The notes under the pieces were generated by a model. That model was not told the DNA's origin, made no database searches, and saw only the letters and a program-made list of their open reading frames with translations. Both the position numbers and the translations under genes were made by a program. From positions 1-5,399 of the forward strand of contig DAOVTM010000293.1 in assembly GCA_030633145.1 (NCBI GenBank): DNA of 5,399 nucleotides. The letters are read 5' to 3'. Shown here piece by piece: positions 1 through 5,399 of this stretch. Every line of letters begins with the position of its first letter. The first letter of the stretch is position 1. The DNA comes from Desulfobulbaceae bacterium. GTDB taxonomy: Bacteria; Desulfobacterota; Desulfobulbia; Desulfobulbales; Desulfobulbaceae.

Positions 1-727
1 AACCGAACAGTTCCGTTACCGTGGGTACTTCGGCCAGCAAAGGCTCTGGTTTTGGTTCATCCTGCCAGGAACCAATATGTTCCAGCACAGTGCGTTGGGA
101 CAAACGGCCTATCTGTTTGACAATAAACTCGGAAAGGGGAAACCCTTTTTCCCAAAGAGCATCAAATTCCTGCTGTACCCAGACAACGCTTTCCGGGCTG
201 TCATCTTCCCAGACCAGTTCATAGTTTTTCGTCCAGGCACGGGAACTATCATTGGCGCTGCCGATAAAAGAAGTTGTCCCTTCTGCCCCTTCAATGATCC
301 CTCCTTTACCGTGGACAAAGCCGAATTCAGCGTCAGGCACAAGGCGGATTTCAAATAAGCGGCCATCTTTGCCGGATGACATCAACAGGGTATAGAGAAT
401 CTTGAGCCGCTGCTGTGCCACACTGCCGTGTACATCGACAAGATGGGTAAACTGCCCGGCATTCCAGGCCAGCCGCAATAAATTATTCTTCAGTTCTTTG
501 TGTCGTGCGCCGGTAGCCATACGCACCGTTTTCACGTCCTCGGCGCTTACCTCGGTATTGCAGACAATCCGCACCGTGGGGATGTCTGCCAGTTCCGTTG
601 CGGCCAGCTCCAGCAAGCTGCTTTGAAAATAGCCCGCTATCCGGTCATAACGAACAGCGTTGTTCAATCGTTGTTGCAGGAAATCATTGTAAAGGCTTCC
701 CCGGCGGGAGCTGTAGCGAGTCAGCAT
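1..727 (-). CDS. PLD-superfamily nuclease domain protein, probable defence effector, 3' end outside window
   Basis: The first 242 residues of a phospholipase-D-like protein; the frame runs off the left edge with no stop. The N-terminus (RYSSRRGSLYNDFLQQRL, then YDRIAGYFQSSLLELA) matches the start of PLD domains found in helicase-linked nucleases. The visible active-site set is H139-G-K141 with E146 where classic HxKxxxxD has Asp, then G156-S-A-N159 and N168-Y-E170 (HxK...GSxN...NxE). This is the nuclease rather than the lipid-hydrolase style of the family, and a single motif implies that two chains pair to form one active site. In DUF1156-type defence loci the PLD domain commonly belongs to a much longer protein, often with a helicase; the part seen here stops before any helicase motif, so that is inference. 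The ATG at 727 is chosen because a GGAAG site lies 9 bases upstream. The frame is open for 14 more codons (back to a TAA at 770-772), encoding LTADIDDWKTQS-like sequence without a standard start codon. Confidence 0.85.
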   Translation of the reverse strand, partial: MLTRYSSRRGSLYNDFLQQRLNNAVRYDRIAGYFQSSLLELAATELADIPTVRIVCNTEVSAEDVKTVRMATGARHKELKNNLLRLAWNAGQFTHLVDVHGSVAQQRLKILYTLLMSSGKDGRLFEIRLVPDAEFGFVHGKGGIIEGAEGTTSFIGSANDSSRAWTKNYELVWEDDSPESVVWVQQEFDALWEKGFPLSEFIVKQIGRLSQRTVLEHIGSWQDEPKPEPLLAEVPTVTELFG

Positions 728-736
728 AGATTGCGT

Positions 737-741
737 CTTCC
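737..741 (-). promoter_or_regulatory. Shine-Dalgarno site for the PLD gene
   Basis: On the minus strand this reads GGAAG, 9 bases before the ATG whose first base is 727. It supports that ATG over the rare ATT codons further upstream in the same open frame. Confidence 0.5.
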
Positions 742-828
742 AGTCATCAATATCAGCAGTTAATAGGCGTTAACACATTACTTGGCAGGATTTCTCATAA
801 AACAAGAAACCAGGGAATCTTGATTGAA

Positions 829-859
829 ATTATATTGTTAAAGGTACAACTCTACACAA
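829..859 (-). promoter_or_regulatory. Candidate sigma-70 promoter driving the PLD gene
   Basis: The minus strand has a perfect TATAAT at 834-829 and a weak -35-like TTGTGT at 859-854, separated by 19 bases, which is slightly long. Transcription would begin near 822 and give a leader of about 95 bases before the ATG at 727. The surrounding gap is AT-rich, so a chance TATAAT is possible. The position in a long gap before a gene argues for function. An imperfect dyad (AATC-TT-GATT, 816-825 on the plus strand) sits just downstream of the -10 box and could be a regulator site, but it is short. Confidence 0.35.
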
Positions 860-965
860 TAAATAATTTACGGAGTTAGAGACATCCTATTAACCATATC
901 GATCTTTTTCTATTCACATTATCGCAATAGAAAATCTCATGTTTTTAGAACGATAGCATCTTATC

Positions 966-1032
966 ATCCGTTCTCTATCATCCTTTACAAGTCGATAAGA
1001 AGTGTTTTGGTTGATAGAACTATCCGTTCTCT
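966..1032. repeat. 11-bp direct repeat spanning the AlbA_2/GHKL gene stop
   Basis: The plus-strand sequence ATCCGTTCTCT occurs exactly at 966-976 and again at 1022-1032, a 56-base offset. One copy lies in the last codons and stop of the AlbA_2/GHKL gene and the other in the gap after it. A second short direct repeat, TATCATCC, occurs at 962-969 and 976-983. These may reflect a small local duplication or slippage rather than a functional site. Confidence 0.45.
970..1020 (-). repeat. Imperfect inverted repeat at the AlbA_2/GHKL gene stop codon
   Basis: On the minus strand GTTCTATCA (1020-1012, starting on the last base of the TAG stop) can pair with TGATAGAGAAC (980-970), giving nine base pairs with a two-base bulge and a loop of about 31 bases. 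It is not followed by a U-run, so it is more likely a 3'-end stabilising or regulatory structure than an intrinsic terminator, or simply chance. Confidence 0.3.
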
Positions 1033-2660
1033 GCCCAATAGCGTCTCCAGCGCTTTTCCCCTTTTTTTCTGATTTTTCCTTGAAGGAGAAGATAATCAAG
1101 GCTGTCTTTAATACGTCTTCGTTTAATCTCCGGGGCAATACGGGAGTGAATGTCACTGATTGCAGAGTTGGGATAACGATTCAAATCCTCCACGATAAGT
1201 GCTTCAAGCCGGTGCGGCTCCATACGAGATAGGGTTGTGACCATGCCAATATCGGCATCACGGAGCAATGCCGGGTCAAGAAAATAGCGTTTCCCCTGTG
1301 TTTTACCCGAGCTTTGCACCAGCTTTAATTTTTCCAAACGACCAAACCAGGACTTGATTTTTCTGGTATTATCAAGATCCAGACAGTTTGAAAATTCTTT
1401 TGTAGTCATCCCCTCAGATTGAGCCAGAAGCCCAATGGTGATCCGTTCACGTTGTGATAACTGAAACCTGCTGTCAGCCACTGCAATCAGGCGTATCACC
1501 TGGGGTACAACAATCCTTCGCTTTATGGTCACGGAGACTGAGTCAGTCCCCTCAGTAATCACTGGTGCTGGTCTGCCCGAAGAAAGCATTTGATCATACA
1601 TAAGATCAAAGCCGCTGCCTTCCCGTTCCATCATTTTCAGATCATGGAACATTCTTGCCAGACCGTCATTTCTCCTTTGACTGGCGTGAAGGATGTTTTG
1701 TGGAGTTACACCAAGAGGGAGCCGTCCCGGATTGACAACTTCCAGCCGATCCGGATGCAGGTTGAGAAAAATATCACCACGCTGGGTATATGGCCGATGA
1801 ACCAGAGCATTGACCAATAATTCCCGGACAACCTTTTCATCAAAGGCCGCTATGTTTTGCCGAAACATACCATCAGGCAATTCATAGGTCTCACGAAAAT
1901 CAGGGATATCACGCCACACGGCATCCACCAGTTCAACAGGTGAAAGTGTGTAATCATCCCATACGATTTTGTTGACCTTCTGCCGCTGCTCATCAAACTT
2001 GAGAAACTGAACGACAGGTGCGGTTCCGAGCCTGGCACGATTGAGAGCCGTGCCAAGGAGGAGGATGCCAAGATGGGTCAAGCAGTTGCCGGAGGCAAGC
2101 TGGTAGTGGTCAAGCAATTCATCCGGGCTTTTGTCCTTTACCGAATCCTTAACTCTGTCTGATGCATGAATTGAGCTGATAAAATCATTGAGTTTGTCAA
2201 CATCAATATCTGCCTGGACAGCATCCTGGCTTTCCATGGCCTCCCACGATAACCCGGGACGTTCGTTTACCAGGCGCATCACATCATCACCCACCACAGG
2301 CTGACAGCTATCACCAACCCGCAGATAATATCGACCGCCCGAAGTGGAGGAAACCCCAATAGCCGGGAAAATGGTCAGTTCAACAAACTGGCCATTATTA
2401 TTTGCCGTGACTATTTGGGGAGAAACCTGGACATTCACAGTCAACTCACTGATACGCTTACGGAGTCGGTCGAGCAATTCAAGCGGGATTTTTTGTTTGG
2501 CAGGTGGAAGCCGGTCGCTGTCTTCAATGCCTATCAAAAGCCTTCCGCCCCGGCTATTGGCAAAACAGACACAGTCTTTGGCAATTTCGTCCCAATCTGC
2601 TGTTTTTCCGGTAACAACACGCAGTGATTTCAGGTCTGTATTTTGATTTTCACTGTTCAT
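1020..2660 (-). CDS. Schlafen AlbA_2 / GHKL ATPase (HATPase_c_4) protein with C-terminal winged helices
   Basis: Complete 546-residue protein of the COG2865 type, often annotated as a transcriptional regulator or RNA-binding-domain protein. Residues about 4-125 form an AlbA_2 (Schlafen-like) domain: the DLK variant of the usual E-F-K signature at 9-11, FANSRGG at 33-39, LLIGIED at 41-47 and RYYLRVGDS at 110-118. Residues about 270-380 form a GHKL ATP-binding fold: N-box RELLVNALVHR (279-289, with E280 and N284), DRLEVVNPG (304-312) and EREGSG (345-350). Residues about 400-465 look like a winged helix (QRERITIGLLAQSEGMTTKE). A second small helical segment at about 480-540 ends in a basic tail (KIRKKGEKRWRRYW) suited to nucleic-acid contact. 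The ATG at 2660 is preceded by only a weak GAG-type ribosome site, but the AlbA_2 domain begins immediately after it, so the start is probably right. It lies 55 bases after the methyltransferase stop on the same strand, consistent with one transcription unit. Biochemical function of this family is poorly known; regulation or nucleic-acid cleavage are both possible. Confidence 0.9.
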   Translation of the reverse strand: MNSENQNTDLKSLRVVTGKTADWDEIAKDCVCFANSRGGRLLIGIEDSDRLPPAKQKIPLELLDRLRKRISELTVNVQVSPQIVTANNNGQFVELTIFPAIGVSSTSGGRYYLRVGDSCQPVVGDDVMRLVNERPGLSWEAMESQDAVQADIDVDKLNDFISSIHASDRVKDSVKDKSPDELLDHYQLASGNCLTHLGILLLGTALNRARLGTAPVVQFLKFDEQRQKVNKIVWDDYTLSPVELVDAVWRDIPDFRETYELPDGMFRQNIAAFDEKVVRELLVNALVHRPYTQRGDIFLNLHPDRLEVVNPGRLPLGVTPQNILHASQRRNDGLARMFHDLKMMEREGSGFDLMYDQMLSSGRPAPVITEGTDSVSVTIKRRIVVPQVIRLIAVADSRFQLSQRERITIGLLAQSEGMTTKEFSNCLDLDNTRKIKSWFGRLEKLKLVQSSGKTQGKRYFLDPALLRDADIGMVTTLSRMEPHRLEALIVEDLNRYPNSAISDIHSRIAPEIKRRRIKDSLDYLLLQGKIRKKGEKRWRRYWAENG

Positions 2661-2715
2661 GCGGTTATCTCATAATCTATAATAGTTTCAGAGAACTGCA
2701 ACGGAGCAGTCCACA

Positions 2716-5399
2716 TTACGCCCTGCAATTTTCAACCCCGATAGCCAATGCCGTCAGATGGTTTTGATATACCTGCCAATGGGTGTTATCGGCGGTTATT
2801 TCCAGCAAATAGCTAAAAATCACTGCCAGGCGGCTGGTACGGATATTCCAAAAGTCGGTGCTGTCCATAAGATGTTTAACTGCCCGATCCATATCAGCCC
2901 CCTGTTTAAGCAGTTTCAGGGCGTGATAAACATGCCGGGTGGGCGAATAACGCCACTGTTCCAGGTCAGCCGAGGGAATATCAACAAAGCGTACAGCATC
3001 AGGCCGTGGCAGCTCTTCAGGCAGGGCTGTTCTACTGTTGTTGGCCTGTACCGGCCCGGTCAGGTTTTCATGATTACTCAGACCATAGGCATGTCCCAAA
3101 TCCTGAAAGGCGCTGATTTTGAACATTCCCTGCTGTTCCAGTTCCAGACCTTTAAGCAAAAACTTTTCCTCTGGAGTGAAATTCCGCCAAAACTGATAAC
3201 TGTTGCCAGCCCCGTGTTTATTAATGGCTTGTTCCATGGCAGGAGGAACCAGGAAATCAGTGGCCGTGCGTTTGGCATTCTCCATCAGGATACGCAGGGC
3301 AGAACGCCCCCGCTCCTTGTTGGGTGTCCGCAACTCCGCCTCCAGATCAACCCCGTCAATGGTTGCATAGCTGGTCACCACTTCGGCGGCAGTGGCCTGG
3401 GCGGCAAGCAGATAGTCGGTGTCCGTATAACCGCAACTACACAACCTGCTGTCAATCTGGCTCTGCCGCATTCGGGTGATAACTTCCTTGACCCGTTTGT
3501 TGACCTCCGGGGTGATAAAGTCCACAAATCCCATCTTGTTGCCGGTTCGTTTACGCAGCACCATATTATAGGTGGCCTGAACATAGTTGCCGGTGCGGAT
3601 ACCGGCTCCGGGTGTTTCAGTGGCTACGCTCCAGACCTGTTTTACCTGTAACCCGGCAGCCCACATGATGAGCGCCAGATCTTCCCACACATCGGTTGAT
3701 TTATTGGTGAACATCAGCACCTGCATACCATTATCCGGCATGTTCTCCGTCAAGCGGCGGTAGCAGTCAGCCATTGCCACCCGAAAAGAGGCATCTCTTC
3801 CTCTTACCGCCCGTGGGCGCATGGAATCGGTGTACCAGTCAGGAAAGGCCGCTTTCAGGTGCGGGGAGTACCAGGCCAGAAAAAACTCGGATAGTTCCTC
3901 GTAATTTACCGCATCGGCATAGGGAGGATCGGTAATCCAGAGCTGACAGGTTGAATTGATTTCACGGGCATCACAAACTTGTACTTTATTCTTGTGGTTA
4001 GTTATGATTGCTTGATGGCTTGGCTGTGCTTGAAATGCCAAGTGCTTCCAAGATCGTGAGACATAGTTCAACATGGTGTTGAGAGCTTGGTTATAGTACA
4101 CCGCAACCGTCCCACCTATGCCTCCGCCGTCATTCGGTTTCCAGCGGCTTAACCGGGCATTTGCCTCTACAATTCTACCCAATCCAAGAGTTAAAGCTGC
4201 TTTTACCTCAGTCTCACAACTCGCAATGCTCTGCGAATACTGTCCTAACATCAATAATTGCCGTGGGGTAAAGAGATGATGCCAGTGTGTCCAACCTCGG
4301 GTGCGAATAGGTTCATTTGTTTTTTGACCGGGTTCGATCCTCCAACCAGGTATCCAGCCAGAGGACTGCCAATCGTTAAAAACATCATCCAGCATCTCTA
4401 CAACCCTGGACTCCCTTTCCATGTCATGTATATCAGGCTCCCGATAAACACGGCGTGGAACAAGGTCAGCAAGATTTGCCAGCCGGGCTTCCCGGTCTCT
4501 TCGATTTTCTTTGCTATTTTTCAAATCAGCTCGTAATTCTTTAAGAATATCTCCAGAACCTTTTTGCTTCCTCAAAAGGGTGAGTTTCTCTTCCTGCGAG
4601 ATAATTGCATCACGTTCAGCAATCCAATCATGTTGCCATAATCTGTCCAGCTCTGCCCAATCAGCCAAACTAAAAAAAGAGCGTATCCCGTTAAAAAGAG
4701 GTTCAATCTCACGAAGACGGGAAACATGCTCTCTGCTTGCCCGCAATGTCTGCTCTTCTGCTACAAGCTCTTTCAGGTCAGGTAGCCGCCAGCGAATGCA
4801 GTAAAGCCGCTCCTGCAACAGGTCGTCAGGCCGGGGCTTAACGTCTTGTTTCTCCCAGTGTCGTAAACCACCACTATTTTCAATGAGCTGGTTGTAAGGG
4901 ATGGTACGGGGGGTGTTTTTGCTACGACCATCTTTTTTAAATATCTCCCAGAGTGGGGCAGGGCAAACAACATCTCTTTTTTGTTTGCTGCCTTGATTGG
5001 CAGAATCCCAACCTTTGCCGCCATCAACCGCCCGAAAGTCAAACCGCTTTTCCTCTTCAACCGGGATCAACTCCATCCAGGTTCTGGTCTTTGGAGCAAT
5101 CACCCAACTCGGGCTGATGGGTACACGCCAGCCGTCCCATTCCGGCACTGCCATTTCCAGACAATAGAGATACGCCTCTGCCCGCCAACCCTCTTTGCTC
5201 TGTTCCAGACCATGTTCACAGATCCAGTCATCCACCTCGTTATAAATCCGTTGCTGTTCCGCATGGATTTTGTCACGGAATGTATCGTCACCACCAATAA
5301 TATTGAGGGCGCCCCAAGTGAGCAGACAAGCCACAGGGTTCAGGTCAGAGGCGTAAACATCACAGCCTAATTCAGCCGCTTCAAAGGGGATGGAACCAA
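2716..5399 (-). CDS. DUF1156-family (COG1743) anti-phage-associated DNA adenine methyltransferase, 5' end outside window
   Basis: Predicted SAM-dependent N6-adenine DNA methyltransferase. The frame is open to the right edge: an apparent start at 5334 is a GTG (Val) codon inside the conserved stretch SDLNPVACLL, so the real start lies beyond 5399. Numbering from the first whole codon (5397), 893 residues are visible. Residues 1-7 (GSIPFEA) are the end of SAM-binding motif I, D18 in SDLNP is the acidic residue after strand 2, and D490-P-P-Y493 (ITDPPY, near 3930) is the catalytic motif. About 470 residues separate these motifs, including a charged coiled-coil-like stretch at about 208-311. The GGGIGG and YYNQALNTMLNY segment (424-445) and TPGAGIRTGNYVQATYN (595-611) are, from memory, conserved in DUF1156 proteins. 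The DUF1156 domain itself and the start of motif I, probably about 150 residues, are missing. Family members occur beside DUF499, DUF3780 and PLD proteins in DISARM-related defence arrays, which fits the neighbours here. Its role in host-DNA marking is inferred. Confidence 0.9.
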   Translation of the reverse strand, partial: GSIPFEAAELGCDVYASDLNPVACLLTWGALNIIGGDDTFRDKIHAEQQRIYNEVDDWICEHGLEQSKEGWRAEAYLYCLEMAVPEWDGWRVPISPSWVIAPKTRTWMELIPVEEEKRFDFRAVDGGKGWDSANQGSKQKRDVVCPAPLWEIFKKDGRSKNTPRTIPYNQLIENSGGLRHWEKQDVKPRPDDLLQERLYCIRWRLPDLKELVAEEQTLRASREHVSRLREIEPLFNGIRSFFSLADWAELDRLWQHDWIAERDAIISQEEKLTLLRKQKGSGDILKELRADLKNSKENRRDREARLANLADLVPRRVYREPDIHDMERESRVVEMLDDVFNDWQSSGWIPGWRIEPGQKTNEPIRTRGWTHWHHLFTPRQLLMLGQYSQSIASCETEVKAALTLGLGRIVEANARLSRWKPNDGGGIGGTVAVYYNQALNTMLNYVSRSWKHLAFQAQPSHQAIITNHKNKVQVCDAREINSTCQLWITDPPYADAVNYEELSEFFLAWYSPHLKAAFPDWYTDSMRPRAVRGRDASFRVAMADCYRRLTENMPDNGMQVLMFTNKSTDVWEDLALIMWAAGLQVKQVWSVATETPGAGIRTGNYVQATYNMVLRKRTGNKMGFVDFITPEVNKRVKEVITRMRQSQIDSRLCSCGYTDTDYLLAAQATAAEVVTSYATIDGVDLEAELRTPNKERGRSALRILMENAKRTATDFLVPPAMEQAINKHGAGNSYQFWRNFTPEEKFLLKGLELEQQGMFKISAFQDLGHAYGLSNHENLTGPVQANNSRTALPEELPRPDAVRFVDIPSADLEQWRYSPTRHVYHALKLLKQGADMDRAVKHLMDSTDFWNIRTSRLAVIFSYLLEITADNTHWQVYQNHLTALAIGVENCRA

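Larger units (their letters stand above)
728..1019. other. Intergenic gap between the AlbA_2/GHKL gene and the PLD gene
   Basis: This 292-base AT-rich stretch holds no convincing protein-coding frame. Open frames crossing it (for example minus 914-1156) are out of frame with the AlbA_2 gene and have no family-like sequence. It contains the candidate promoter and ribosome site listed separately, plus short direct and inverted repeats crowded at its right end next to the AlbA_2 gene stop. No hairpin followed by a run of T on the minus strand was seen, so there is no clear intrinsic terminator and read-through from the upstream genes remains possible. Confidence 0.6.

Noticed and set aside
77..358. 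Short plus-strand and minus-strand frames over the PLD gene
   Set aside because: The PLD reading frame on the minus strand explains this region with conserved HxK, GSAN and NYE motifs; the others are shadows.
947..974. AGAACG...CGTTCT hairpin considered as a terminator
   Set aside because: On the minus strand, the direction of transcription, the stem is followed by A residues, not U. The T-run lies on the wrong side and the stem is only six pairs.
914..1156. 80-codon minus-strand frame overlapping the end of the AlbA_2/GHKL gene
   Set aside because: It overlaps the well-supported gene in another frame and has no family-like sequence. An overlapping small gene is possible but nothing supports it.
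2672..2701. Weak promoter-like pair before the AlbA_2/GHKL gene (minus strand TTGCAG, then TAGATT or GATTAT at 16 or 18 bases)
   Set aside because: The -10 candidates match only four of six positions and the 55-base spacing suits co-transcription with the methyltransferase, so the signal is too weak to call.
2758..3651. 297-codon open frame on the plus strand
   Set aside because: It lies entirely antisense to the methyltransferase, in a stretch with clear family sequence on the minus strand. Its own translation shows no recognisable domain.
5100..5334. Possible translation start of the methyltransferase at 5334 (GTG)
   Set aside because: The codon lies inside the conserved SDLNPVA segment and the reading frame continues upstream to the window edge as GSIPFEAAELGCDVYA, the end of SAM motif I, so the gene starts outside the window.
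1..5399. CRISPR array, tRNA/rRNA genes, insertion sequence or integrase
   Set aside because: No regularly spaced repeats, no tRNA-like or rRNA stretches and no transposase or recombinase reading frame were seen in the window.

Overview
The window carries three large genes, all read from the minus strand (right to left), with little else. They look like the middle of an anti-phage defence island of the kind built around a DUF1156-family DNA methyltransferase. This locus type is related to DISARM; such arrays also carry DUF499, DUF3780 and phospholipase-D/helicase proteins. No ribosomal, tRNA or housekeeping gene is present to fix the organism. Base composition is roughly half GC in the genes and clearly AT-richer between the second and third gene. 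ATG starts and modest Shine-Dalgarno sites fit a mesophilic Gram-negative bacterium (Pseudomonadota or Desulfobacterota), but taxonomy cannot be read from this stretch.

In transcription order: (1) 5399-2716, a DUF1156 / COG1743 DNA adenine methyltransferase that runs off the right edge. Its N-terminus is missing, but the end of the SAM-binding motif I and the complete catalytic DPPY motif are visible. (2) 2660-1020, a complete 546-residue protein with an N-terminal Schlafen-like AlbA_2 domain, a GHKL-type HATPase_c_4 domain and C-terminal winged-helix segments (COG2865 architecture). It starts 55 bases after the methyltransferase stop. (3) 727-1, the first 242 residues of a PLD-superfamily nuclease with HxK...GSxN...NxE motifs, running off the left edge. 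A 292-base AT-rich gap at 728-1019 separates genes 2 and 3. It holds a good -10 box, suggesting that the PLD gene has its own promoter.

A plausible working model is inference from gene content: the methyltransferase marks host DNA or takes part in self/non-self discrimination. The PLD protein, probably continuing into a helicase outside the window, attacks unmodified foreign DNA. The AlbA_2/GHKL protein is either a regulator of the cluster or an additional nucleic-acid-acting effector. The most interesting detail is that E4, D9 and D47 of this protein have the spacing of the acidic nuclease triad of vertebrate Schlafen proteins. Flanking sequence beyond both edges would be expected to hold DUF499 and DUF3780 genes (right) and the rest of the PLD/helicase gene (left).
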